Origin: Ziziphus jujuba
Taxonomy: Eukaryota > Streptophyta > Magnoliopsida > Rosales > Rhamnaceae
Direction: 5' to 3'
DNA: 64,000 nt
Assembly (NCBI RefSeq): GCF_031755915.1
Contig: NC_083383.1
Span: 16,667,001-16,731,000 of the forward strand
In this document: positions 22,507 through 35,243 of the stretch, in pieces
Layout: each line of letters starts with the position of its first letter
Numbering within the stretch: the first letter of the stretch is position 1
Program-made: the position numbers and the translations under genes
Notes under the pieces: model-generated
Databases searched by the model: none
Told to the model about the DNA's origin: nothing
What the model saw: the letters and a program-made list of their open reading frames with translations, nothing else

Positions 22507-25500
22507 TATTACAAGTCAAGAATGACCTATTGATTAAAAACATTGCATATAGTCTACATTAGTGGAGATCATTAGATTATGCGAGCTTATGAAGTTCAAA
22601 TTCTTAAATTTTAAGACTTTGGCTAGTGTTGAGTTTATTCATGAGCATGGCATGAATGTATTTGCTGGTTATTTATTCAACACACACACTTGGGAGCAAT
22701 AATATGTTGAATGGAAGATAGGTGTTATTTCTACTTTAAAGTTATTTTGGAAATTGTAATTGATAGAAAACGAAAATTTTAAGGCCCTCATGTGAATTTT
22801 CTACTTGTCTTTCAAATTTTAAAGTCTCATCAATGTGTTTGTTTTCTATTATTAATCATGTCTAGTTTTCTCTTTATATTTTTATTATCAATTGCTTTTG
22901 TGTAATAAGTGGTTTTGCTTGAGGACAAGCAAATGGCTAAGTTTGGGGTGTGATTAGTGATTATTCATTCACTAATCTATCTTATTCTAATTTAATTATT
23001 TGTTTGAATTATCATGCTTCTTGTTATTTTCTATGTGTTTTGTTTTCTTTCTATAGGAAATTTTTATATTAGATTTTTGAGGAATGAATAGCCAAAGTTG
23101 GAGTTTTGGTGCAAATTGGAGGTTTTTTTGGAAGTCAAGTCAAAGATGAAGCCAAGGCTCTTTAGAAGTCAAGAAGTGAAAGCGTATACTAAAATTTTAT
23201 CAGTGTACATGCCACTTTTCATTCAACAAAAAGAAGAAACAAAGGCATGAGAATGCACACCATTTGGAGCAAAGTGTACAATCTCTTAGCCTGGAAAGGA
23301 AATATTTGTGTCTTGATGTGTACACCAAAATTCCTAAAGTTTACACGCCTAGTCCTCTTTCCTTATACCTAAAGACAATGGTGTGTGCACTCATTGGTGC
23401 AAGGTACACGTGCCCATGGTTGGATGCTACATGGTTTGGAGCTTTCAGGTGGCCTAAGTGTGACTCTCTTTGGTCATTTATCTCATGGCTTAGTCTTTAA
23501 GAAGGCATGTGACTTACATGTGCTAATTTTTAGTGTAGCCATGCTATTAAGATTAAAATGTGGCTATTGAGTCTTGCTAGGGTAAAGATTATGGTGAATC
23601 CTAAAGAGAGTGTGTGTATATATATATAGCTAAAAGAGGCAAGTAGAGGAGAAAAGAAGATGAGATAGAAGGAGGAAGGAAGAGTGTAGAAGGTTTAAAA
23701 AGCTTGAAGGAGTTGGTTTTATTGAAGAACCCAAGGCTTTAGGTGTATTTAGAGGAGCCTTCATCTACTAAGATATATTTTTTACTCTATTCTCTACTTT
23801 AAACTTTTATTATTTGTAACAGAATTCTTGGATTTGTGTTAAGACAATGTTTAATTTTATAGAATTCTATTTGGATATTGTCTTTGTTATTTTTATGAAC
23901 ATATGTGGCTAGATATTTTGATCTGGGACTATGATGTATCTTTTAAAATTATTGGTGATGAAATAAATGGGTTAGTTTATGGTTTAATGCTTTTTCAATT
24001 ATTTGTGTTCCTTCATAATAATAAAGCAACAACCTAATTTGAATGAGAATTTGATTGGGTTTGTCAGAATTCAACCTTAAAGCTTGAAAGAGCATATCTT
24101 GATCTTGGGTAATCCTAAATTTTAGTCTAAATATTAGTGGAAAATCAATTTGGCTTAGGTAATTAGAAGAAAGGTTTAATAAATTAGTTAATTGGTATAA
24201 TTAGAAAGAAATTTCAAATTCAATAAATTTTCCTCATATCTAGCTTTCCTTGAGAGAGGGAGTTGGTGTTATTAAAGACCATTCATTGATAATTGGATTA
24301 GTACTATTCATAAATTCCCATCTAAATTGTCACTTGAGCGGTTAAAGTAAAGTAATTGTCCTAAATGCTTTAATTCATAAGAGTAACAATTTTCTTTGCA
24401 ACTTGTGGTCTTTATTATCTTATTTTAAAATTGTTAATTGATAATTTAGCTTGAATTTATTTTAATTCTTGTTTTTTATTTAAGTTAAAATTGATTGCTT
24501 AAATAAAGCTAGTTAGAGAATATCTTTGGTAATTATTTAAAATCAAGGTTCAAAATATCGACATTTTTGTTGAAATTTTGATTTGTTTAAGGGGTCCAAA
24601 AACAATTTGAATTCCGAATGGAAACGGATAGACTTTCTATAATATCTATCAAAATTTCCAAAATTATGCCAAATTTTCTATCAAAATATCTACGTCAAAT
24701 CCTTAACAATTTGGTTAAAAAAATCCATAATATTCATGGAAATTTTAGAAATTTCCATGTAAATTTTTGAAATTTCCATGAAATATCTATTAAATTTTTA
24801 TCAAAAAAATGCATAAATATTATTGATGTTTAGTAAATTTTTTGCCAAATTAACTTTGATGATTTTTTTTTTAACCTTATAATTATCTATTAAATATTTA
24901 ATGATATAAATAAAACGGAGTAAATTGAATTGAATAACTTTAATAGGTTCTATTCATTGATAAAACATATATGTACTTGCTATACATTTTGTATAAGATG
25001 GATTCATTAGAATTTCATAATTACAAGCTAATAATTGACTATATAAAAATGAAAAAGAATAACATAAAATATTATATAGAATTGATATTGGCAGCATTTA
25101 AATTAACAGTATTAAGCAAACAAAAATAAAAAGATGATGGAATATATTATACTAAACATTAAGGACAACCACATTTAATACAAGATCCTTATTATTGACA
25201 TATTAACAATTACATAAAAAAATTATCAAAGAGATACATATTTTAATAATTATTTTTCACATTTCACATCTCAAAATAAGAATGAAGAAGAGGCCGATCA
25301 TTTTCAACCATCTAAAAGTTCTATAAATATCGAGATGATATTTATGAAATATAATGTAATTATAATAATTGTTTTATCTTAGTTAGTAAACAATTTTATC
25401 AACTATATACTTTTTTTGGCATATTTTTATTAATAATAGCTTACTTATAATTAATACTGCTTACTATAAATTAAATTTATTAAAAGAAATATAATATCTA

Positions 25501-25830
25501 TTCAGTATTTTAGCAATTTTTATAATCAATTTAATAATTAATTGATTAAATAAGCTAATTCTAAAATTTCAACAAAAATTTTTATTTTTTAAATAAATTT
25601 CCATTAATTACCATCTTTTCTGTGAGTTTTTATTAATATTTAATACTTTCTGATATTTTTATGGAAATTTTCATATTTTGAACTCACTATCTCCAGCAAT
25701 AATCAAAGTCTAAACCTTGTTTAAAACAATCTTTGAAAACTATTATCAATACTTGTGGGAACGGACTTTTACTCACTTACTTTATTACTTGAATAATCCA
25801 CACACTTGCAGTAATTATCACAATTGAGTT
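22507..25830 (+). mobile_element. LTR-retrotransposon 3' end and LTR remnant (Tat-like), interrupted by a foldback element
   Basis: At 22917-22955 the sequence 'TGCTTGAGGACAAGCAAATG' followed by 'AAGTTTGGGG' is the stereotyped polypurine-tract side of many plant gypsy elements of the Tat/Ogre group. A TG then starts a likely LTR at about 22950. An LTR-like end lies near 25817-25826 (TGCAGTAATTATCACA). Related sequence recurs at 31764-33050. No coding domain remains, so the lineage call is tentative. Confidence 0.5.
24548..25683. mobile_element. Possible MITE / non-autonomous foldback element, about 1.14 kb
   Basis: Starts GTTCAAAATAT and ends ATATTTTGAAC, an 11-bp perfect inverted pair. Both ends continue as imperfect inverted repeats rich in AAATTTC. 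It interrupts sequence that otherwise continues the LTR. I could not find a clear target-site duplication, and it has no coding capacity. Confidence 0.5.
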
Positions 25831-26207
25831 TTTTAGTTTTGATGCGAAGAATTTATAATATTTTGGATTGTGATAATCGATCCAATCAAATTCAAGTTAG
25901 TATGTTTTGATCCAATCGGATAGGACTAGTTACCGTAAGTGAAAGAAAAACATAGTAATTAATTTTGATTTTATGAAACCAGATTTAGCTTTGGAAATTA
26001 ATCAACTAAAGATACTAAATAATCAAAGTAGTATCAAGGCTAAGAAGTTATATACGGGCTGAAAGCACTAAAATAAGTGTTGGATGGTAACTGTAAAGGA
26101 TGACATGAACAATTATATATTTCAAAGTATTTTGTTGATGGATATTGCAATTGAGCTCATAAATGAAATCAATAACAATTTATCAAGTTTGATAAGAATG
26201 AGAATTT

Positions 26208-28530
26208 GTGGTGTATGATGGAATTTGTGGTGTGAAGGTGCATATCTTAAAACTTCCCTCTTATTATAACAAGCTTAGAGACCTTGATATGGACATTGGT
26301 GTGGAATATTTAAATTACACCATAATGAGGAGCCTTCTACTTCATTTTGACAATATCAAGCCAAGTCTTGTATTTTGGGGGAGTTGGTTATCATTCTTTT
26401 CATGGTGGAGGATAATATTAAACAAAATAAGTCTAGGTTTTTTACGGTTGCGATCAACCAAAAGGTACAACCTAAAAGATTCCTTCGAAAAAAGGAAAGG
26501 ATTCAAACCTAACAAAATGAAGAATTTTTGTGCCAAGTCTAAAGGGCATAAAAATGAAGCATCTTCAACATGTGGAAGAAATTATTCTTCAATGGGAAAT
26601 GTGACTCCTGCCATAAGTTTGGACAAAAGTAATGGATTGTTGGAAGCTAAAGGATAACAAAATAAGTAAGATAACCTCTTGATGTCGGTTAGATTGGAAA
26701 CAAATACAATTGAGACCAATCATTGATGTTTCTATGAATACTTGGTGGTTGGATACTTAAACAATAATTCATATAACCAATTCATTGCAGAGGATGACAA
26801 GTTAAGGATATAGATTATTTGGTAATAAGAAAGTTGAATTTATAAGAATGGTATATTAGTTATGAAACTTTATGTGATAGTTTATATCAACTTAATTTAT
26901 ATTCAAATGGTTGTCTAAATTAGTCTATTAATATCGTTGATGTTGTTATTATTGCTTCCAAGCATGAAAGAATTAACGATATTTCTTTTATTTTATGGCA
27001 TAAGAGTCTAAGATATATTTTTGGACAAAGAATTGATATGTTGGTGAGTGATAGAAAACTTCCCAATCTTGACTTTTGAATATGTGAAAGGCAAGCTAAC
27101 TTCTAAAGTTAGAAATAATAAGATTTCTAGGAGTAGAGAGGCTGAAGTACCAATCCATGCTAATATTTATGAATCATTCACACATCTATTTTGGGAGGTT
27201 AGAAGTACTTTACTATCTTCATTGATCTCTTATTATGGATGTATTAAGCTTTATCTATGAGAAGTCAAACTCTTTGGTTGCCTTTAAAAAGTTTAAAATG
27301 AAGATGAAACTTCAGATGAATAAGAAGTTGAAGACTACAAGGTCTAAATGAGGTGGTGAATACTATGATAGAAACCTATGGCCATTTGCATTGTATTTGT
27401 AAAAGTGTGACATTGATACGCAGTATACAATGCTTGACATTTCTTAGCAAAATGACATAGCTCAAAAGAGAAACCGCACATTGTTAGATGTGTATATGAT
27501 CCAACCAGTTGGTTTCAAACAATAGAGAATGAAATTTTGGTTTATAAGTTTAAAAATTCCATTTATGGTTTTAAGCAAGCTTAGAGGCAATGCTATCTTT
27601 AGTAAGGTGTAATTGTCAACAAGAATGGTTTTAAGAAAAATACTATTAATCAATACATATATATAAAAAGGTTAGTGAAAACAGCTTCATATCTATAATA
27701 TTTCATGTTGATGACCTTTTAAATAAAACAAAACAATGTTTTGTAACCATGTTAATATTAAAGTTCTTGGGGCTATATAATTTGTATTTGGTATAAAAAT
27801 TCTTTGAAATAGGGTTAATTGTGCATTGTTATTATCTCGATAAGAGTCTATATTAATGGGATTATGAAAATTAGTTATATGTACAATAGTTCTCCTAGTG
27901 TGGTATCAATGGTAAAAAGTGACAAGCTTTCTTAAAGCATGTATCCCAAGAATGAGAATGAAAAGGATAAGTGAGAGTAGTCACATATTCTTCTACAATT
28001 GGCAGTTTGATGTATACTCAATACTGCACACCATCAAATATTGTTCATGTTGTGGTTGTGTTCTAGTAAATACTTGAGTAGTCCGAATTATATATATTAT
28101 GAAACAACCATGTTTGTTTGGAGATTGATGCACCACCACTTTGATGCAGTGGAGTACTGTGATGCTGATTATTATGGTTGCGTAGATGATTAAAGATCCA
28201 CCATGGGGATTGTTTCTTATTATTGCAATAGAAGTTATTTTTTGAAATAGTGCTGGATAAACATTTACAATTTCATTGATTGTGAAGATAGAGTGTGTGG
28301 CATCTTTTTAAGATTATGATACATGCTTTTAGGTGCATATTTTTTCTTTTATGGCCAATAATGTTGTTTTATAGTGATTTTGTAACTATATTATTCTATT
28401 GAGAGTCTCGTTTTGTTGTAAACGTGCCTGTTACAAGATGATAGTAGAGCCTTACCAAAGGCTAGCCTATAAACTCATTTTAGGAGTATGTATCCTGCAT
28501 GACTTATACAATAGCTAAGACTGCAGTGAG
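26208..28530 (+). pseudogene. Second Ty1/copia element, heavily decayed (gag to RNase H)
   Basis: Colinear + strand fragments: gag near 26230-26360 ('HILKLPSYYNKLRDL'), a Lys-rich segment with remains of a zinc knuckle to 26650, a protease start with 'NTWWL' near 26735, integrase pieces near 26990-27500, RT near 27495-27860 ('IYGFKQA'-like and 'HVDDLLNKTK' for YVDD), and RNase H near 28140-28230 ('YCDADYYGCVDD') through the terminal block near 28440. Dozens of stops and shifts break it. Different lineage and much older than the copia at 12.2-18.4 kb. Its LTRs are not identified. Confidence 0.75.
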
Positions 28531-29277
28531 TCAATTGGACTTTAAAGTCTAAAATAATGTCCATGTTGTATGTTATATCTTATTATGTATTACATTATGA
28601 GCAGTACATGTATGTATGTGGATCATTGTTATAAATGAGATGTTTATTACACATATTATTGTTCTTTGTGCTAGCAAGCCTATTTGAGACTTTTATTCTC
28701 TATATATGTGTATGTTGATCTACAAGTACCATGGTGAATTCTTACTAGATAGTTTGAGTATGTTGATATATTCTCTCAGTATGCAATGTGCTTGAATGGA
28801 ATGATATTGTGTGAATGAAGATTGAACATGGTAAAGTAAATCTTTGCTGCTTAGACTAAGTGTTGGCATGCAACATGCTTGATTGAAATGGTATCTAATT
28901 TTGAAAGATTTAATGAGAGAAACTCTACTACCTAGTTTAGTATATTATTGTGCCTTATCAGCATACCATATAATTAGATGAAATGATATTTCTTTTTGGA
29001 AGATTTTGTAATAAGTGAGTTTGTTGATATATGTGATGATTATGCAATGTAAGTGGAAAATGTTAGAAAATTTTATATATGAACTAGTCATAATTATATA
29101 ACTCACTTAAAGGGCTTATTTGTGCTATTAATGAGACTGGATTTTTGTTTACTAACTTTTGTAGTAAAGTCCTTGAGCACACTCACGCTCTCTTTGGAAT
29201 ACTTCAATTGGTTCATTATAATTAAAAACTTATTTTCTCTATAAGCTCAATTGATATATTTTCAATTTTATAAATAT

Positions 29278-29415
29278 GTATTATTATTATTGTTGTTGTG
29301 ATTGTTGTTATTTTTGTTGTTAATGTTTTTGTTTTGTTGTTGTTGTTGTTGTTGTCGTCGTCGTCATTGTCATTTTTGTTGTTGTTGTTATTATTATTAT
29401 TTATTTATTTATTTT
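29278..29415. repeat. Imperfect (TTG/TTA)n trinucleotide repeat
   Basis: Long run of TTA, TTG and GTC triplets with interruptions, ending in tetranucleotide ATTT units. Confidence 0.9.
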
Positions 29416-30140
29416 GGTGTGTATTAAAAAAATATGGGGATAGATCATGAGACTAGCATATGACTTTTATCTATAAAAGACAAAAGGATATGGGTGGGTA
29501 AATATGCAATATGATATAGATATACAATTAAGGCTTGGAGTGCAACACTACGCTCACTAAGTGTAAACTTCCAGAGAGATAAGTTGGAATTTGTTGTTTC
29601 TATTGGTAGCTGTGGATGTTTTACTTTGCATGTAAAGGACAATTAAATTTGAGCATCAATGGTTGCTGTATTTAGAGGTATGCAAATTGATCCTTGCCTA
29701 TTAGAATACAGACTTGTGACTATGTGTGGTTCCATAGGAAATTAGTGTTGTATATTGTTAATTATTTATATTTAGATGATAAGCATGTTGATTATTTTAT
29801 TTTTAGCACTAACAATATATAGTCAATTTGAGATTAAATATTTAAATATCCTAAACTAGAGCTTTACAAAGGTCGAAGTTGGTATATACAATCTTATTAT
29901 GATGGATAAGATCGCTCTATCCATGGTAGATACCTAAAGTTCAGTTACATATATTTATGGATTAAATATGCACATCGTAGCATAAATATCATATGTTGGA
30001 AACATAATTCCTATCTTATGTCAAGTAATTAGTGATGTGGCAAATATTAAAGGTTGCTATTTATCCAATTAGAATTTTCGTATTAACTTATTAATTGATG
30101 TGGTAATAACAACACTTATATATAATTTATACTATATGTT

Positions 30141-30186
30141 ACATATATATATATATATATTTGTGTGTGTGTGTGTGTGTGTGTGT
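30141..30186. repeat. Compound (AT)n-(GT)n microsatellite
   Basis: Alternating AT followed directly by alternating GT. Confidence 0.95.
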
Positions 30187-31763
30187 TTGTACAACAAGTT
30201 TTACCTAATAGCCATATGCTAACATCTTTAGTTACAACCGTTGAATTTGCTTGAGTTTATTTAATTGGATTTAACCTATTTTTAAAAATAAATCTAGTTA
30301 ATTTTATAGATCTTTAAATTATCTTCAATGGCTTCATGAATTACTTAAATTTTCTTTTATTAGAAATATAAAACAGAGATTAGAAAAAAGAAAAAAAAAA
30401 TATCAAATTGCTCTTTCTATAAACTTTGCCAAACTAATATAGTAAAAAAATAAAAACAGACACTATGAAGGAAATTGTCTACTTTCAAAGAGTCTGTTAT
30501 ACAGTATAATTGATCAAAACAACCATTATCATCAACAATCTCTTCTTAAAAAGAAAAATAGATAAACATAGTAATATCAATTGTTATTTAGGGGAAAAAT
30601 AATAGATATATTATTAATTAATTGAGATTTAGGTGGAACCATTGGAGATCAAGTTTTAAATTGAGTGCCTTTCAAATAAACATTTATGCTATTTAAAATG
30701 CAATCCCTTCCAACATCTATGCAATATAGATAGCAATTTACAAAGCAAGAACACCTCTACCGGTTCTGGATTGCTATCTATTTGACAAAAAAGTTGAGAA
30801 GGATTTTTGTATATTTGACATGAATGGTTATTTAAAAGACACTCAACCCAAAAAAGGATCTCCAATAACCTTATTTAAGTGTTAATTATTTAATTATGTG
30901 TCATTTTTTTTTTCTTTCTAAAAGTTTTTTTCCCTATTTCTTAATAGAGATAGTTTTTGAAAGATTTTTTCTCGATGATGATTGGTTTTAAATATATGTT
31001 AAGTCATAGTATTTAATAGACCATTTAGAAGTAGGCAATCTCTTTTATGGCTTCTTCTTCTTTTTTTTTTTTTCACCACAACAGCTTGACAAAGCCCTTA
31101 GATTGACCAATTAGGAAAAAAGAAAAAAAAAAGAGTTTTAGTAATTTAGAGAAAGCCATTGGAGATACTCTTAATATCAATTCATGAAACTAAATTTTCT
31201 TGTTGAATGAGAGATAAATAGTTGTGACATCCCAGATTATGTTCTGCCATGCTAAATTGAACTTTCGTCTCATTCTATTATTTGTTAATCATTCTTTTTC
31301 CAAATTATTTGGGGAATTTTCAAAACAATATAATATATATATTAAAAGAAAAAGAAAAAAAATGAAATAAATACAAAACCATGTTGTTGAATAGCTAGCT
31401 TTACCTAATTAAGTCTTGTATAAAAGAGACTAAAGTAATTAAGTTTGGGAGTTAGCATTCTAAAAGGAGAGAGAGAAGAAGAAGAAGAAAGTGAAAAAGA
31501 GTAAGTTTTGGGCTTGTATAGGAAAGAAAGTAACCCATAAGCATGCATTCATTCAAAATGTCTTCCTAAGGTTCAATTGAAAATGAAAATGGATGTTAAC
31601 ATGGTTTATATGATGGGAAGTCTAAAGAATTGAAGATTTGAGCACGTAAAGGAGGTAAATAAGTTCAGGTAGTGGTATAAGCATGGATTCATTAATTTTT
31701 TATTCTAAGTTGTTTTCTTACTTTTATTTTTCTCTACTTTTTCTTTCTTTTAGCCTTGACATT

Positions 31764-33050
31764 ACAAGTAATTAAAGACCTATTGATTTGAGGCATTGCA
31801 TATATTCAATATTATTGAAGCTTATTAGGTTATGTGAGCTTATGAAATTTAAAATATTAAAATTTTAAGGCCTTGACTAGTTTGAGTTCATTCAAGAGCA
31901 TGACATTGAGTATTAATTGGCTACACACACATACACACACACACACACACACTTGGAAGTGATAATATGTTGAAGAAGACACGCACATTTAGAGAAAGAA
32001 GATCTAGTTCTTAAAGGAACTTTTGGAAGAGTTAGACATCAAACCACCAAATTCAGAGAGAGAGAAAGTCCTTTCTAGAGAAAAAAGCTCTAGGATTTGT
32101 AAATTTACTTGATGATACCAAGGAATTGGAGCATCAAGGGCATTCATCTCTCAATTTTCTCTAATCTTCCTACTCTATCTTTTAATTTGTGTAGAGATTT
32201 CGTAGGGTTTTGTATTAAAATGATGATTAATATGGCATTCCCTTTTATAATGTTTAGGTTTTTTTATACTTATGAATATGTGTTAGATCATTGATCTAGG
32301 ACCTTGATACAATTTAATTTTTGATTGTGATGACTTAATTTGGTTTGTTAATGATTTCATTTCCTTTTAATTATTTGTTTTTCCTAGATTTATTCGATAA
32401 AATGTCTTTGTCTAGATTTGTGAATATTAGCTTTAGAAAGCATAATTTGCAAATTGATCACTAGGAATGTACAACTTAAGCACTAATTGAGCTTGAGAGA
32501 GCAAAATTAGAACTAGTTTAGGTAACCCAAATCTAAACTTGAATTGCGTTTGAAAAAATCAATTTAGCATGGGTAATTAAAAAGGAGACTTAATTGCATG
32601 GTTAATTGGTAAAATAGGGAAGAGATTCTAATTTGAGTAAATTTTCTATATATCTTACTTACATTAAGAAAAAGAGTGAGTGAATTTAAAAATCCTTTAT
32701 GGATAATTAGATGGAATTGATCATTAATTATCAATTGGATAGTCATGTGATAAGTTTAAAATCAAGGTCTTATCTATTTGAATTCATAAATTCTCTTATA
32801 TAATCATTTATGTGTGCCTATTCTTTCCAATTTTCTATATTATATTAGATTAATATTTAGTAATTAGCATAATTTTATATATATAGTTGCCGCCTAAATA
32901 AAATTTAGTCGTGATTATTATGGCAAATGACCTAATTTTATAAGTTTAACCAATTTTTGAGGGAACGATACTCTACTCTATCAGTTTATTATTTAAGTGA
33001 TCCTTGCACTTGCAATAATCAATCAGTGACACAGACTTTGACTCTCAAAA
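31764..33050 (+). repeat. Second Tat-like LTR remnant
   Basis: 31764-31978 parallels 22505-22720 (from 'ATTACAAGT' to 'TTGGAAGTGATAATATGTTG'). About 32540-33030 parallels 24150-24440 plus 25740-25825, ending 'CTTGCAATAATCAATCAG'. The polypurine tract and U3 are missing, so it is a deleted relative of the element at 22.5-25.8 kb. An (AC)n run sits at 31923-31953. Confidence 0.5.
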
Positions 33051-33539
33051 CGCTAATCTTAGATATTTTCTGGTTTTAAGCGAGACATGCTAATGCAAAT
33101 ATTAAAAGGATAGGAGTCCATGTCACTTAGCAGTTTCTTTTTTATTTTATTATTGTTTTATTTATTCTCTTATCCGTTTGATTTTACATACTAATCGTTT
33201 ATTTATTTTTTATCTATACTTTTAGAAAATCCAATATTGAAAAGAAAATCAATGTCATTAGATTTTCATGAGAGGTTGACATTTCCATTATTATACACCT
33301 GGAATAACAAACTTTTAAATTTTAAGCCTTATGTTCTCTTTTATTGCAATAACTTTAAATTTTTTATTCTCTATTAAAATATATTTGCATATTTTTCTAA
33401 TTTTTTTATATGGCTTTTTGTACAATTTATTTTTAAAAATTTTATTTTTAATTGCTAGTTCAATTCTTTTAAAAAATTTATCATTTTATCATTTTTATTT
33501 TTTTAGCACCGGTGCTCATGTCCTTTAAATTATAAAAAA
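33051..33539. other. AT-rich spacer, no supported gene
   Basis: Low-complexity T-rich sequence; nothing recognised. Confidence 0.5.
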
Positions 33540-33599
33540 GTTGCATTTTTTCTTTCCAACAAGTGGAAGAAGTACTTGTTGGAAATACCAAAATGCAAC
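33540..33599. repeat. Near-perfect 60-bp hairpin
   Basis: Arms of about 25 bases (GTTGCATTTT...CCAACAAGT and its inverse ACTTGTTGG...AAAATGCAAC) flank a loop of about 9 bases. There are two or three mismatches and one indel in the stem. Confidence 0.8.
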
Positions 33600-33920
33600 A
33601 TGTACAAAGAAGTATAGTACCCAAAAAAAAAAAAAGTGATGTAGAAAAGTAAAATAACTATTAGTATTGTAAGACATCGATCTTACATGCGATTTTAGTC
33701 CGTTCTTTTGTCTAAGAACTGACAAAAATTTAAGAAGTTATCACAAGTTATTACAATCTAATGAAAAATGAAGCTAAAGAGGTTTAAAATCATGTCAATA
33801 ATTAAAATTATGTCACATAAAAAAGAATAATGTTAGTGGTTCAAAATTTTATAAACTCAAAACATACCAATAAAACAATACCATATTATTAATAATACTA
33901 GAGGTAATAAGAAGTCTAAT

Positions 33921-35161
33921 GTCATGTTTAAATTGATGGAATAGGAAGGAATAAAAAAGAAAGGATTTAAATCATTTATTTGGATAGTTAATGAAGTGAA
34001 AGGAAAAGAAAAAGAAGGAAAAGGAAGGTCCTATTTTATTTTCCTCTCAAAATTGATAGAAAACAAATGGTAAGGAAAAGTTTTGGATGATTCTATTAAC
34101 ACTACATCTTTTGCTACACATACTACCATTTTAATAATATTTTTATATTTCAAATTTATCTATTTGTAAAAAGTTAATAGTACTCTTAATATAATAAAAA
34201 ATTGAAAATACAATACACTATATGGTAAAGTTCTAATTTTGATAAAATCTTACAAAAGACAAAAGCGAAGAAGAATCGAATAAAAGGAGGAATTGCAAAG
34301 CTACAGATAGTTTATCTAACAACAATTGATCAAATAAAATAGAAGGTATAACACCATCAAATAAGACATCAAAAGCAAACCAAATTCCATTTAAAGTAGT
34401 GCTTTTATCTACCAAAGTTGCCAATTTGCTTCTCTCTGGAACCCATTCTAAATCTCAATTAAACTTTTTAAACCTAGCTTTCAAAGGCAGAAGAAGGACA
34501 TTGCCTTTCAAGAAATTACCTCCCATTCAAATGAGTTTCATTGTGATTTTAGAATTCTAGTGGCTGATATTTTCCATCTGAAAATTATTTTCTTTAATAA
34601 AATTTACATTAAAAAATGTGTCTAGCTCCACTACTCGAGAAATGGGGCTCTCCCACCATGGTGGGACCCTATAACCAACTAAAGCTGGATGATATTTTGT
34701 CTCAGCCTCTCAAAACCTTTTTATTTCATAAAATTTTTATTTTGTTAAAAAAAAAAAAGGAAAAAAACTCAAAAGGTATCGACTATGCACCCATAAGGTT
34801 CCTTTTAATCCCAATTTTAATATTATTTATTTTGAAGGAAGGGTAATATAGGTAAGTTTTATTAGTGTAGATAGTAAAAATAAAATTAAATATGAGTTTA
34901 TATGGAATATAGTGTAGGCAGAAAAAAGTGTAGTGTTAATAGAACCACTCAAAAGCTTTTAAAGAATTTTTGTAATATCCCAAAATCACCCTTATTATTG
35001 TATATAATATTTATTATTTGTCATGTCATATCCTTTCCTTCCCATTTACTAACATTCAAACAACAATTTTAATAAAAACTTTCATTTTCTTTATTTTCCC
35101 ATACTTTTCTCATTAAACTCATCCTTTTCTTTTTCTTTCCTGCTTTCAATCCAAACATAGT
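33921..35161. mobile_element. Foldback / MITE-like element, about 1.24 kb
   Basis: The left end 'CATGTTTAAATTGATGGAAT' and the right end (inverse of 'CAATCCAAACATAG') are imperfect inverted copies. Further inward, TCTATTAACACTACA at 34091-34105 pairs with its inverse near 34929-34943. Arms are purine-rich on the left and pyrimidine-rich on the right. No coding region and no clear target duplication. It ends less than 100 bp from the MULE left end. Confidence 0.5.
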
Positions 35162-35243
35162 ATAAAATATTTTACTAAGATAATGAAATAAAGTGATTTT
35201 TTATTATTGTATTAATATTTTTACAAAATTATTATTTAATGGT

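Larger units (their letters stand above)
28531..31763. other. AT-rich intergenic sequence, no supported gene
   Basis: Contains microsatellites (listed separately) and probably a degraded LTR of the decayed copia element just after 28530. No continuous homologous frame is visible on either strand. Confidence 0.5.

Noticed and set aside
29281..29415. Possible CRISPR-like or satellite array
   Set aside because: Simple trinucleotide repeat without spacers in a plant genome.
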